Of a stretch of 64,000 bases of DNA, positions 33,216-42,335 are shown piece by piece. The notes beneath the pieces were generated by a model that saw nothing but the letters and a program-made list of their open reading frames with translations, had not been told where the DNA came from and did not search any database. Within the stretch, counting starts at the first letter, position 1. Each line of letters opens with the position of its first letter. Both the position numbers and the translations under genes were made by a program. The DNA is from JAJFJD01 sp965228695 (GTDB taxonomy: Bacteria > Pseudomonadota > Alphaproteobacteria > UBA8366): NCBI GenBank assembly GCA_965228695.1, contig CBDDIB010000001.1:62001-126000 (forward strand), in the 5' to 3' direction.

Positions 33216-34367
33216 TCACGCCTCCACGCCATTCAACGTTTCCTCGATCAACCAATCGACGACCGCGCTAAGCGCTTCGGTCTCATCGGCGCCGGCTTTC
33301 AGGGACGCTTCATAGACCTGAACCTGACGATGGGCGCTGGACCCGTCTTTCAGGATATCGCGCGCGCGGTTGATTTCGTCAACGCATCCCAGCCGTTCCG
33401 CGTCCTCCGCCAGCAATCCCAGGATTTCTTCCAGCAACTCGTTGTAGGGCACGATTTCCCCCCGGCCGAAATCGACCAGACCTTCGTCCGTGCCATACCG
33501 CTGCGCGCGCCAGCGGTTTTCCTGGATCAGCATATTCGCATAAACCCGCCACCGCTGGTTGTCGCGCCGCAGCCGCCGCAGCATCGACAAGAGGCAGGCA
33601 TAGATCGCGGCGATGGTGATGCCGTGATCGAGGCGCGTGCAGATATCGCAGATTCGCACTTCCAGCGTGGGGAAGCGGGCGCTCGGGCGGATGTCCCACC
33701 AGATTTTCGACGAATCCTCGATGACGCCCGCGCTGACCAGCGAATCGACATGACGCGTATACTCGCCGAAGCTGTCGAATTTTTCCGGCAGACCGGTGCG
33801 CGGCAGTTCGTCGAATACACTGAGCCGGTAGCTGCGCAATCCCGTGTGACGGCCCTGCCAGAAAGGCGACGACGTGCTGAGCGCCAACATGTGCGGCAGG
33901 AAATAACTGACTTGATTCAGCAGGTCGTTTCGTAGCTCGTCATCGTCGACGCCGACATGAACATGCATGCCGCAGATCAGCAGCCGGTTCGCGACGGTCT
34001 GGAGGTCTTCCGCCAACAGATTGTACCGGGTGCGGTCGGTATGCTGCTGTTCGGTCCATTCGGCGAAGGGGTGAGTCGACGCGGCAATGATGCGTAACCC
34101 GTGCCGTTCCGCCGCCTCGGCGGTGCACCGTCGCAACGTCGCGAGCTTTTGCCGGCATTCGGCGAGTGTCCCGCAAACCGACGTATCCACCTCGATCTGG
34201 GCTTTCAGGAATTCCGGGGTGACGTTGCCGACGTCTGCCCCGATACGCTTCTTGCAATCGTCCAAAAGGTCGCGCGGCGGGTCGGAGACGAGATCGCGGG
34301 TTTCCGGATCGACGAGCAGATATTCCTCCTCGATCCCGATCGTAAGCGGTTGGTCATATTGCGTCAT
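33216..34367 (-). CDS. Carboxylate-amine ligase, GCS2/YbdK family
   Basis: A 383-residue ATP-dependent ligase related to glutamate-cysteine ligase. LTIGIEEEYLLVDPETRD near the N-terminus holds the ATP- and metal-binding glutamates, and ICGMHVHVGVDD and FPTLEVRICD are further family hallmarks. It joins a glutamate or similar acid to an amine; the substrate is unknown. The start at MTQYDQ (34367) overlaps the stop of the N-formylglutamate amidohydrolase gene as ATGA, so the pair probably works together. Confidence 0.87.
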   Translation of the reverse strand: MTQYDQPLTIGIEEEYLLVDPETRDLVSDPPRDLLDDCKKRIGADVGNVTPEFLKAQIEVDTSVCGTLAECRQKLATLRRCTAEAAERHGLRIIAASTHPFAEWTEQQHTDRTRYNLLAEDLQTVANRLLICGMHVHVGVDDDELRNDLLNQVSYFLPHMLALSTSSPFWQGRHTGLRSYRLSVFDELPRTGLPEKFDSFGEYTRHVDSLVSAGVIEDSSKIWWDIRPSARFPTLEVRICDICTRLDHGITIAAIYACLLSMLRRLRRDNQRWRVYANMLIQENRWRAQRYGTDEGLVDFGRGEIVPYNELLEEILGLLAEDAERLGCVDEINRARDILKDGSSAHRQVQVYEASLKAGADETEALSAVVDWLIEETLNGVEA

Positions 34368-35200
34368 GCGTCCCGGGGCCCCGCTTGCTCGGATGCGAAA
34401 AGACTGGCGTCGCTCAGAATCGGTTCCAACACCCGGCACAGAATTTCGGTCCATTGGCGAACACCGCCGTCGTCCGCGACCAAGTCCTGGCGCACCTCGA
34501 TCATCACATTGGCGAGACCGGCGGACATGGCATGAACCTCGATCGTATACCCGGCGAAAGCCATCGCGGAATACGGTTGATTGTCCCCAACGGTCAGCGA
34601 CTCTGCCTCGAGCGCGGCGATCAGCGGGTCGGCGATGCGGCGGTCGCGGCCGGATAGGATCCCAACCTCCCACGGCCGACCGATCCCGTGAAAGCTTGGG
34701 GTGAAGGTATGCATCGCGATCACTGCCGGCCGCTGACCGTTACACTCCATCGATCCGAGGCGATCCCGGATCGCCGCATGATAGGGATGGAAAACCGCAT
34801 CGATCCGCGCCGCCCGATCCTCCGGGGACAGACGGCGGTTGCCGGGAATGATCGTGCCTTCACTGATCTCCCGGATCGACGTGTGATCGCCGACCTCCCG
34901 ATTGCAATCGATCAGCAGCCGCGAATACCCGGCCAGCACGGCCGTCGCCTTGAAATGGTCGGCCAGGTTCCGCGTCAGCGGCGCTGCGCCGATATCGATT
35001 GCGATATGACGCTCCAATTCGGAAGCGGCCAAGCCAAGCGTTCCCAACGATTTCGGCAGCGCGGCGCTCGCATGGTCGCAGATCAGCATGACCTCCGACT
35101 CCGGGGAGCCATCGATCACTTCAGCAGGGGGCGGATCGGTGGGGCCGAGCAAAGGAGCGGCCTCACCCGTTTGATTCGTGAGAGCAGACATAGCCGGCAC
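34364..35200 (-). CDS. N-formylglutamate amidohydrolase-like protein
   Basis: A 278-residue enzyme of the family that cleaves N-formylglutamate to glutamate and formate in histidine degradation. Family features include LICDHASAALP, the LIDCNRE segment, MHTFTPSF and ANVMIEVRQDL. The zinc-binding histidine and aspartate are in CDHAS. Other histidine-degradation genes are not nearby, so the natural substrate may be a different amide, such as a product related to its coupled ligase. Two possible starts lie at residues 1 and 4. Confidence 0.85.
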   Translation of the reverse strand: MPAMSALTNQTGEAAPLLGPTDPPPAEVIDGSPESEVMLICDHASAALPKSLGTLGLAASELERHIAIDIGAAPLTRNLADHFKATAVLAGYSRLLIDCNREVGDHTSIREISEGTIIPGNRRLSPEDRAARIDAVFHPYHAAIRDRLGSMECNGQRPAVIAMHTFTPSFHGIGRPWEVGILSGRDRRIADPLIAALEAESLTVGDNQPYSAMAFAGYTIEVHAMSAGLANVMIEVRQDLVADDGGVRQWTEILCRVLEPILSDASLFASEQAGPRDA

Positions 35201-35282
35201 TATATCGGATGGCCGAGGCGAATAAAGGTCCCGTCGGTACAGGGGTTAGGGCCGGAACGGACTTTTTCTATATAGTCGCGCC

Positions 35283-36185
35283 ATGCCACAGTCCGAGCTC
35301 CCTCTGACCGCCCGCCGCGTCGATACCCTCGCGCTGGCGGCGTTGTTGGTCGGCGCCGTTGCGGTGGGCGCGTCCGCGATATTCGTCCGGCTAAGCGAAC
35401 TGGGCCCAATCTCCACTGCTTTCTACCGACCCTTCCTGGCGATCCCGGTCGTTTGGCTGTGGCTGGCGCTGCGCCCGAAAGCCGACATCAGACAGCGCGC
35501 CGCCACCGCCAAGGACTACGGGCTCCTCTTCCTGGCCGGTGCGTTCTTCGCGGGCGACCTCGCCTTTTGGCATTTGTCGCTGCATCACACGTCCGTGGCG
35601 AACGCGACCCTGTTCGCCAATTCAGCGCCGGTCGTGGTGGTGCTGGCCGATTGGCTGCTTTTCCGGCGATCGATCGGGCGGGTTTTCGTCCTTGGCCTGG
35701 TCCTGTCCCTGATCGGCGGCGCTTGCCTCGCCGGCGGCAGCTTTGCCCTGGACCCCGACCACCTGTTGGGTGATTTCTACGGCGTCGTGACCGCGGTGTT
35801 CCTGGGCAGTTATCTCATGGCGGTCGAGCGGCTGCGGCCGGTCTTCAGCACCGCCACGATCCTGCTGTGGACATCGATCGGCACGTCGGCGGTTCTGCTG
35901 CCCGTCGCCGTGCTTAGCGGCGAAACGATGATCGCCTTTACGGCCTATGGCTGGACGATCCTGTTAGCGCTCGCATGGATCAGCCATGCGGCCGGCCAGG
36001 GATTCGTCGTCTACGCGCTTGCGCATCTGCCCGCGGGATTGGCAGCGGTCGGCCTCTTGACCGAACCGGTCGCCGCCGCCGTGCTGGCATTTTTCATCCT
36101 TGCGGAACCTATCACGGCATGGCAGACGGTCGGCGGGGCGATTATTCTGTGGGGAATCTTCATCGCGCGGAAAGGATATGCTTAG
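35283..36185 (+). CDS. EamA-family (DMT superfamily) transporter
   Basis: A 300-residue inner-membrane protein with ten predicted helices in two EamA repeats, at about residues 15-150 and 160-295. The second repeat ends in FFILAEPITAWQTVGGAIILWGI, which matches the typical end of EamA domains. Family members export metabolites or take up small solutes; the substrate is unknown. The next gene, an adenylate cyclase, starts three bases after its stop, so they are cotranscribed. Confidence 0.88.
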   Translation: MPQSELPLTARRVDTLALAALLVGAVAVGASAIFVRLSELGPISTAFYRPFLAIPVVWLWLALRPKADIRQRAATAKDYGLLFLAGAFFAGDLAFWHLSLHHTSVANATLFANSAPVVVVLADWLLFRRSIGRVFVLGLVLSLIGGACLAGGSFALDPDHLLGDFYGVVTAVFLGSYLMAVERLRPVFSTATILLWTSIGTSAVLLPVAVLSGETMIAFTAYGWTILLALAWISHAAGQGFVVYALAHLPAGLAAVGLLTEPVAAAVLAFFILAEPITAWQTVGGAIILWGIFIARKGYA

Positions 36186-36188
36186 GCC

Positions 36189-37610
36189 ATGCCACCGGTA
36201 AGCGTGACCGAGCTGAAGACCCGAATCGAATCGCGCATCGAGCGCAAGATCGAGCGGGAAGCCATTGCCGGACTGAAGCAGGCGACCTGGACGCGCGCGG
36301 CGGCGATGGCCGCGATCGGCGTGTGGATTGCAATCCACGTTCCCTTCCCGACGGCGTCCTTCTACCTGTTCACGTTGGTTTTGTTCGTGGCCATCGGCCT
36401 CGCGCATCAGCTTATGGTCGAGCGCGACCCGGCACGATCCTGGCCGGGTTACGTATTCATCACGCTGGATATCGCCCTGTTGACGGCGATCCTGATCTTC
36501 CCGAGCCCGATCTTTTACGGCGAATGGCCCCAGCAAATGGCGCTCCGAATGGGAAATTTTCCGTATTTCTACGTCTTCCTGGCCGGGACGTTGCTGACCT
36601 ATTCGCCACGCCAGGTCATCTGGGCCGGCGTGACAATTTCGCTGCTGTGGAGCACCGCCATTCTCGCGATCGCGATGCTGCCGGACACCTTATCGCACGG
36701 GGATTACCCGAATTGGAACGAGCTATCCCCTGAAACCCAATTGCAGACATTCCTCTATCCGACATTCGTCGACATCGAGGCCGTTTTCAAAGATGTCTTC
36801 ATCGTCCTTGTCGTCACGGGGGTGTTGGCTTCGGTGGTATGGCGGATGCGCCGGCTCGCCTTCGAACAAGCCGACGTCGAACGACAGCGCGCAAATCTGG
36901 CCCGGTATTTTTCGCCGAACCTCGTCGAAGAACTGACCCGCGATCACGACACCCTCGGCAATGAGTACATCCAAGACGCGGCGGTCATGTTCCTGGACAT
37001 TCGGGGTTTCACGTCCTTCGCCGAGCAGCTGTCGCCGCAAGATACGCTCGAGTTGCTGCGCAGTTTTCACGGCCGCATGTCGCACGAGGTCTTTGCGCAT
37101 GGCGGCACGCTGGATAAGTATATCGGCGACGGCCTGATGGCGACCTTCGGCGTGCCGAAGAAGGGCGCGCGGGACGCCACGAACGCCATCGCTTGCGCAC
37201 TCGCGATGCGGAACGCGATCGTGGAATGGAACCGAGAGCGAGACGAGTTCGGCTATCACCGGATCGACGTCGGGATCGGTGTGCACTTCGGCACGGTGAT
37301 CATGGGCGACATCGGTACGGCGGAACGACTGGAATTCGCCGTCATCGGGGACACGGTAAATGTCGCGAGCCGTATCGAGCATCTGACGCGCGACCTGGGA
37401 ACCGATATCGCCCTCAGCGATTCCGTGGTTGCCGCCGCGCATGCCGAACTCGGGCATGACGACACCATATTCGATGGATTCCGGGAGGCGCCCGAACAGG
37501 CAATCCGCGGGCGCCTGACCGGGATGATCGTCTGGAAATACAGCGAGGAAGCCGCCATGGAGGATAACGAACGCAGGCTGCAATCGATCGATCTGGCGCC
37601 AACGTCCTGA
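36189..37610 (+). CDS. Membrane-bound class III adenylate/guanylate cyclase
   Basis: A 473-residue protein with about six membrane helices in residues 30-225 and a cyclase domain from about 262 to 450. The metal-binding aspartates are in FLDIRGF (near 270) and DKYIGDG (near 315), and the transition-state residues are in VIGDTVNVASRIE. A short linker helix with LARYFSPNLVEEL precedes the catalytic domain. The membrane part may sense a signal. It would make cAMP from ATP; base specificity is not certain. Confidence 0.9.
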   Translation: MPPVSVTELKTRIESRIERKIEREAIAGLKQATWTRAAAMAAIGVWIAIHVPFPTASFYLFTLVLFVAIGLAHQLMVERDPARSWPGYVFITLDIALLTAILIFPSPIFYGEWPQQMALRMGNFPYFYVFLAGTLLTYSPRQVIWAGVTISLLWSTAILAIAMLPDTLSHGDYPNWNELSPETQLQTFLYPTFVDIEAVFKDVFIVLVVTGVLASVVWRMRRLAFEQADVERQRANLARYFSPNLVEELTRDHDTLGNEYIQDAAVMFLDIRGFTSFAEQLSPQDTLELLRSFHGRMSHEVFAHGGTLDKYIGDGLMATFGVPKKGARDATNAIACALAMRNAIVEWNRERDEFGYHRIDVGIGVHFGTVIMGDIGTAERLEFAVIGDTVNVASRIEHLTRDLGTDIALSDSVVAAAHAELGHDDTIFDGFREAPEQAIRGRLTGMIVWKYSEEAAMEDNERRLQSIDLAPTS

Positions 37611-37657
37611 CCAAAAAACGCCTGTCCGCGGATTCCCCGGTCAATGGGACGATTCGT

Positions 37658-37675
37658 GGTTAAGATTTGTTAACC
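37658..37675. promoter_or_regulatory. Inverted repeat upstream of pyruvate kinase
   Basis: GGTTAA and TTAACC are separated by six bases in an AT-rich patch, about 93 bases before the gene. It is a possible operator. The six-base spacing rules out a standard CtrA box, which needs seven. Confidence 0.25.
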
Positions 37676-37767
37676 CAAAAGCCATAGCTTCCGTATAACC
37701 AATAGGATAAACCGCCAAAACGAACTGGCCGGCAATGGCCGTCTCGCGAACAGGGAAACCAGAAAAT

Positions 37768-39204
37768 ATGCGGCGCACACATTTGACGAAGATCGTCGCC
37801 ACACTCGGACCGGCGAGTTCGGACCCGGCAATCATCCGGTCCCTGTTCGAAGCCGGCGTCGATGTATTTCGTCTCAATTTCAGCCACGGAACGCAGGAAG
37901 ACAAAATTCCCCTGATCGAGGCGATCCGCGCGCTCGAAGAAGAAACCGGCCGCCCGATTGCCATCATGATGGACCTGCAGGGACCGAAGCTTCGGATCGG
38001 CACTTTCGAAAACGACGAGGTCACGCTGGAAGCCGATGCGAAATTCCGCCTCGACATGGACGACGCGCCGGGAACACAGGACCGGGTCCAACTGCCGCAT
38101 AAGGAAATCTTCCAGGCGCTCAGCGCGCCGACGGACCTGTTGATCGACGACGGCAAGATTCGGCTGCGCGTCGATGCCTGCGACGGCACCTCGGCCGAGA
38201 CCACCGTCGTCAACGGTGGTGTCATTTCGAACCGCAAGGGCGTCAACGTACCCGGGGTGGTGCTGCCGCTGTCGCCCCTGACCGAAAAGGATCAGTCCGA
38301 TCTGCAGTTCGGTCTCAACCAAGGCGTCGACTATGTCGCGCTGTCCTTCGTCCAGCGCGCGCAGGATATCGCCGACGCCCGCCGGTTGATCGCCGGGCGC
38401 GCCGCGCTTCTCGCCAAGCTCGAAAAGCCCGCCGCGATCGACAGTCTCGAGGAAATCGTCGAATTGTCGGACGTGGTGATGGTCGCGCGCGGCGATCTCG
38501 GCGTCGAGATGCCGCCCGAAGAGGTTCCCGTCCTGCAGAAGCGCATCATCGGCGCCTGCCGCGACGCCGGAAAGCCGGTGATCGTCGCGACGCAGATGCT
38601 CGAATCCATGGTGAAGTCGCCGACCCCGACCCGCGCCGAAGCCTCGGACGTAGCGACCGCGGTGTATGACGGTGCGGACGCGGTGATGCTGTCCGCGGAA
38701 TCCGCCGCCGGCGACTACCCGATTGAAGCGGTGCAAATGATGAACCGGATCATCGAACATACGGAACAGGACCCGCTGTACCGGCGAATCGGCGACGCGG
38801 CACGCTTGGACCCGGACGCGACATCGGCCGACGCGATCAGCGCCGCCGCGCGGCAGGTCGCCAACACACTCTCGGTCAAGGCGATCGTCAGCTACACCAC
38901 GTCGGGCTCGACCACGCTGCGCGCCGCGCGCGAGCGGCCGGACGTGCCGGTGATCGGACTGACCCCCAGCCGCGACACGGCGCGGCGATTGGCCGTCGTC
39001 TGGGGCGTACACAGCGTCCATTCGGCGGACGCCCGCGACTTCCTGGATATGGTCGAAAACGCCAGCCAGCACGCGCTGACCGACGGATTCGCCGATCCAG
39101 GTGACCGCATCGTGATCACCGCGGGATTCCCTTTCGGCACGCCGGGGTCGACGAATATCCTGCGCATTGCCCGCGTCGAGGCGCCGGGCAGCCGCCGTCG
39201 ATAA
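37768..39204 (+). CDS. pyk: Pyruvate kinase
   Basis: A 478-residue glycolytic enzyme that converts phosphoenolpyruvate and ADP to pyruvate and ATP. KIVATLGPASS at the start, RLNFSHG, MDLQGPKLRIG, MVARGDLGVEMP and the TQMLESM signature with PTRAEASDVATAV show an intact catalytic barrel; the C-terminal allosteric domain follows. The start at MRRTHLTKIV (37768) fits the family better than the in-frame ATG at 37735. The downstream small gene is convergent. Confidence 0.95.
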   Translation: MRRTHLTKIVATLGPASSDPAIIRSLFEAGVDVFRLNFSHGTQEDKIPLIEAIRALEEETGRPIAIMMDLQGPKLRIGTFENDEVTLEADAKFRLDMDDAPGTQDRVQLPHKEIFQALSAPTDLLIDDGKIRLRVDACDGTSAETTVVNGGVISNRKGVNVPGVVLPLSPLTEKDQSDLQFGLNQGVDYVALSFVQRAQDIADARRLIAGRAALLAKLEKPAAIDSLEEIVELSDVVMVARGDLGVEMPPEEVPVLQKRIIGACRDAGKPVIVATQMLESMVKSPTPTRAEASDVATAVYDGADAVMLSAESAAGDYPIEAVQMMNRIIEHTEQDPLYRRIGDAARLDPDATSADAISAAARQVANTLSVKAIVSYTTSGSTTLRAARERPDVPVIGLTPSRDTARRLAVVWGVHSVHSADARDFLDMVENASQHALTDGFADPGDRIVITAGFPFGTPGSTNILRIARVEAPGSRRR

Positions 39205-39219
39205 CGAACCTGCGCGCCG

Positions 39220-39501
39220 CTATTCGAAGCCCTTGTTGAATCCGAGCGGGAACCAGACGCCGCGGATCAGCGGCAATCCCATATTGGGCAGCACATGGTT
39301 GCCGTCCAACGTGGCGACGTCCACATCCTCGATCATCTTGACGATCGGCGGCAGCGGATCGCCGCGGAACACCCGCTCGTGCACGATCTTGACCGCGTCC
39401 TCGTAATCCTCCGCGGTCACCCCACACCCATGCCGCAGATAGACCGGGATGTTCTGGTCGTCGGGGTCCAAGTCGAACTCGAACCAGAAACGCCGTGGCA
39501 T
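39220..39501 (-). CDS. Small conserved hypothetical protein in the enolase-like operon
   Basis: A 93-residue, acidic, probably alpha/beta protein. It starts MPRRFWFEFDL and includes LRHGCGVTAEDYEDAVKIV and GLPLIRGVWFPLGFN. I do not recognise a family with certainty. Its composition, codon use and position 97 bases downstream of the flavin oxidoreductase gene suggest it belongs to the same transcription unit. The longer reading to 39552 is less likely because residues before MPRRFW are basic and low-complexity. Confidence 0.65.
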   Translation of the reverse strand: MPRRFWFEFDLDPDDQNIPVYLRHGCGVTAEDYEDAVKIVHERVFRGDPLPPIVKMIEDVDVATLDGNHVLPNMGLPLIRGVWFPLGFNKGFE

Positions 39502-39598
39502 GCGTTTTTTCCTTTCCGCCGGTCGGCCGACGCTCGTCCTGCGCGCCGACACCCTCTACGACCGCGCCGTTTTCCGCAAGGGCGGTGATCGAATCCGG

Positions 39599-41032
39599 TC
39601 AGATGGTCCAGTCCTCTTCGCTGTCCGGTGCGACCGGCGGCTCGTTCACGTTCAGGATTTGCGCCACATGCGCGTCGCCGTCCGCGACGAAAAGATCGCG
39701 CGTGATGCCACGCACCAGCCGCTCGACGCCGAACGCCATGCCGTGCAAGCCGGTGCAGATCGGGCCGAGGCTGGAAATCGACGCGATCCCGTATTCGTGG
39801 ATATCGGCGATGCGCGGATTTCGTTCCGGATCTTTCGCGATGAATTCGAAATTCGGGCCGAGATAGGGGTGCAGACCCAAATCCGGATTCTCCTGCCCGG
39901 CCGGTGGGGCGTAGCGGTCCCGCCAGATCACGATATCTTCGGCCAGCGGCGCCAGCTCGGGCACCTTGGTTACATCGATGGTGAAGCCGGTCGCGCAGAT
40001 CAGAAAGTCCAGGTCGATCGGTCCCGATGACGTGTCGACATGGATCTTGTCGGCGGCGATCCCGATAGACTTCAAGGAACTGTCGGCGCGCAGATGGAAG
40101 TTGTCGTGCCGGGTCGTTCGCGCCAGCGTCTCTTCCGGCGGCGGCGGCGTAAAGCCGGAGAAATGATTCATGATCTCCCACCGCTGCGCATCCCCCAAAT
40201 CGCCGAAATGCTGGAGATACCCGACCGAATGCATCGCGCGCGAAATCACCACCGTCTGCAGCCGTTTGCGCCGCATCAGCATGTGAACCGACGTTGCCCC
40301 CTCTTCCAATGCCGTCGCGGCGTTGTCGAAGGCCGACGCACCGCAACCGATGACACCCACGTCGCGCCCTTTCAGCGCCGCGAAATCGATCATGTCCGCG
40401 CTATGCGCATAGCGGTCGGACGGCAGCCCGTCGGTCACGATCGCCGGAATATGCTTGCCGCCGCAGCCCGCAATGCCGGCGGTGCGCACCAGCTTCCGGG
40501 CATAAATCGTCCGCGTGGCGTCACCCTGTTCGATGGTAAGCCGCAGGAAATCGTTTTCGGGTTCGACCAGTTTCAGCGTGACCTCGTTCTCGACCGGAAG
40601 CCGCAGCACCTCTCGGAACCAGTTGAGATAATCCATCCATTCGTCTTTCGGCACCTTGACCAGCTTGTCCCACGCGCCGGCGCCATGCTTGATATCGTAC
40701 CAGGTGCGCACCGCGAGATTGAGCTGGCCGAGATCCGGTCCGACGAAAATCTTGGGCGTCCGCAGCGACTGCATCCTGGCGTAGGTGATCCAGGGCCCCT
40801 CCCGGCCAACGGCATTTTCGTCGAGCAGCACGACATTCCGGACCCGCTGCCGGATCAGCGCATGCGCGATCGCCAGCCCCTGCATGCCCGCGCCTTCGAT
40901 CACCACATCGTAGACGGGATCGCCGCTCGGATGTCGATGTTCGAGCATCCAATCCTTCGGCGGGAAATCCATATAGGCCAGTTCCTTGGCGATCGCCGCT
41001 TCCAGGTCTTCCAGTGTCGTGTACTCGGTCAC
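39599..41032 (-). CDS. FAD/NAD(P)-dependent flavin oxidoreductase (monooxygenase-like)
   Basis: A 477-residue protein with two dinucleotide-binding motifs: GAGMQGLAIAH near residue 48, and IGCGASAFDNAATAL near 230. The fold resembles flavin-containing monooxygenases, but the FMO signature is not obvious. PNFEFIAKD and STGP-like regions late in the chain are unassigned. The start is GTG at 41032, with AAAGGA upstream; no in-frame ATG lies nearby. It begins 16 bases after the enolase-like gene, so it is in the same operon. Confidence 0.82.
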   Translation of the reverse strand: MTEYTTLEDLEAAIAKELAYMDFPPKDWMLEHRHPSGDPVYDVVIEGAGMQGLAIAHALIRQRVRNVVLLDENAVGREGPWITYARMQSLRTPKIFVGPDLGQLNLAVRTWYDIKHGAGAWDKLVKVPKDEWMDYLNWFREVLRLPVENEVTLKLVEPENDFLRLTIEQGDATRTIYARKLVRTAGIAGCGGKHIPAIVTDGLPSDRYAHSADMIDFAALKGRDVGVIGCGASAFDNAATALEEGATSVHMLMRRKRLQTVVISRAMHSVGYLQHFGDLGDAQRWEIMNHFSGFTPPPPEETLARTTRHDNFHLRADSSLKSIGIAADKIHVDTSSGPIDLDFLICATGFTIDVTKVPELAPLAEDIVIWRDRYAPPAGQENPDLGLHPYLGPNFEFIAKDPERNPRIADIHEYGIASISSLGPICTGLHGMAFGVERLVRGITRDLFVADGDAHVAQILNVNEPPVAPDSEEDWTI

Positions 41033-41048
41033 AGGTGCCGGTCCTTTT

Positions 41049-42335
41049 CTAACGTCCCCACGGGAACAGTGTGCGCGCCGCCAATTGGCCGCGCTCGCCC
41101 AGTGCGTCGGCAATCCGCAAGCCTTCGTTCCATTTGGCCATGCGCTCGGAGCGGGCGAAGGAGCCGACCTTGAGTTGATAGGCGCCCCAGCCGACCGCCA
41201 AATGGACGATCGTCATGTCCTCGGTCTCACCGGATCGGGCCGACACTACAGCGCCCCAGCCCGCCGATCGGGCCGCGTCGAAGGCCGCCCGCGTTTCCGT
41301 CAGCGTGCCCGCTTGGTTCGGCTTCACCAGCACCGCATTGCACGCGCCGACGCGCGCCGCATGATCCACCCGTTCGGCGTTGGTGACCAGATAGTCGTCG
41401 CCGATGATCTGAATCTTATCGCCCGCCGCCGCCGTGAACCGGATAAGTCCGTCCTCGTCATCTTCGCCCAGCGGGTCTTCGATCGAGACGATCGGATAGC
41501 GGTCGATCCAGCCGAGCAACATCTCGATGAGCCCGTCGCTGTCCAACTCGCGCTTTTCGAGCCCCAAGGTGTAGCGTCCGTCCCTGCCGAATTCCGACGC
41601 GGCGATATCCAATGAAATGGCCACGTCCTCGCCCGGCCGCAAGCCTGTCCGCTCGATCGACTGCATCAGCATATCCAAGGCGGCCTCGTTATCGTCGAAT
41701 GCGGGCCAGTAGCCGCCTTCGTCGGCGACGCCTTGCAGCAGCCCTTTTTCGGACATCAGGGTCCCGGCCGCGCGATAGACCTCCGCGGTCCAGTCGAGCG
41801 TCTGCGCATAGTCCGCCGCGCCCACCGCTATCACCATGAAGTCCTGGATATCGACGCGCGACGCGGCATGGGCCCCGCCGCCGAAAATCTGAATCTCCGG
41901 CAGCGGCAGCGTATGCGCGGCCAGGCCGCCGAGATAGCGCCAGAGGGGACTCTCCGCCGCCGCGGCCGCCGCATGCGCGACCGCCATCGACGTCGCAATC
42001 ATCGCATTGCCGCCAAGCCGGCGCTTGTCGGGCGTCCCGTCCAAATCGATCAGGATCGCATCGGCGTCTTGCTGATTTTCTGCATCTCGACCTATCAGGA
42101 CATCCGCGATCTCGTCGTTGACCGCCGCGATCGCCTTGGTCACGTCGTACCCGCCGAAGGCCTCGCCGCCGTCACGCCGGTCGACCGCCTCGCCCGATCC
42201 CGTGGATGCCCCCGCCGGCGCAATGGCCCGGCCGACGGCGCCGGACGCGACCATTACCTCGACCTCCAGCGTGGGCCGGCCGCGCGAATCCCAAACCCGC
42301 CGGGCATGGACATCGGTAATACGCGATAGGCTCAC
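41049..42335 (-). CDS. Enolase paralogue with altered active site
   Basis: A 428-residue protein with the enolase fold and length. By alignment to E. coli enolase, the serine loop (GASTGS, S44), H156, E206, the metal ligands D243, E286 and D313, and K338 are present. The position of the second active-site histidine (SHRSGETED in enolases) reads SARSGETED, so it is alanine (A366). The glutamate in GGEH is alanine, and E167 is aspartate. Its GTG start overlaps the kinase stop. Normal enolase activity is doubtful; it may act on a related 2-phospho-acid. Confidence 0.85.
   Translation of the reverse strand: MSLSRITDVHARRVWDSRGRPTLEVEVMVASGAVGRAIAPAGASTGSGEAVDRRDGGEAFGGYDVTKAIAAVNDEIADVLIGRDAENQQDADAILIDLDGTPDKRRLGGNAMIATSMAVAHAAAAAAESPLWRYLGGLAAHTLPLPEIQIFGGGAHAASRVDIQDFMVIAVGAADYAQTLDWTAEVYRAAGTLMSEKGLLQGVADEGGYWPAFDDNEAALDMLMQSIERTGLRPGEDVAISLDIAASEFGRDGRYTLGLEKRELDSDGLIEMLLGWIDRYPIVSIEDPLGEDDEDGLIRFTAAAGDKIQIIGDDYLVTNAERVDHAARVGACNAVLVKPNQAGTLTETRAAFDAARSAGWGAVVSARSGETEDMTIVHLAVGWGAYQLKVGSFARSERMAKWNEGLRIADALGERGQLAARTLFPWGR

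Noticed and set aside
37658..37675. Possible CtrA site before pyk
   Set aside because: The two TTAA halves are six rather than seven bases apart, so it does not fit the consensus.
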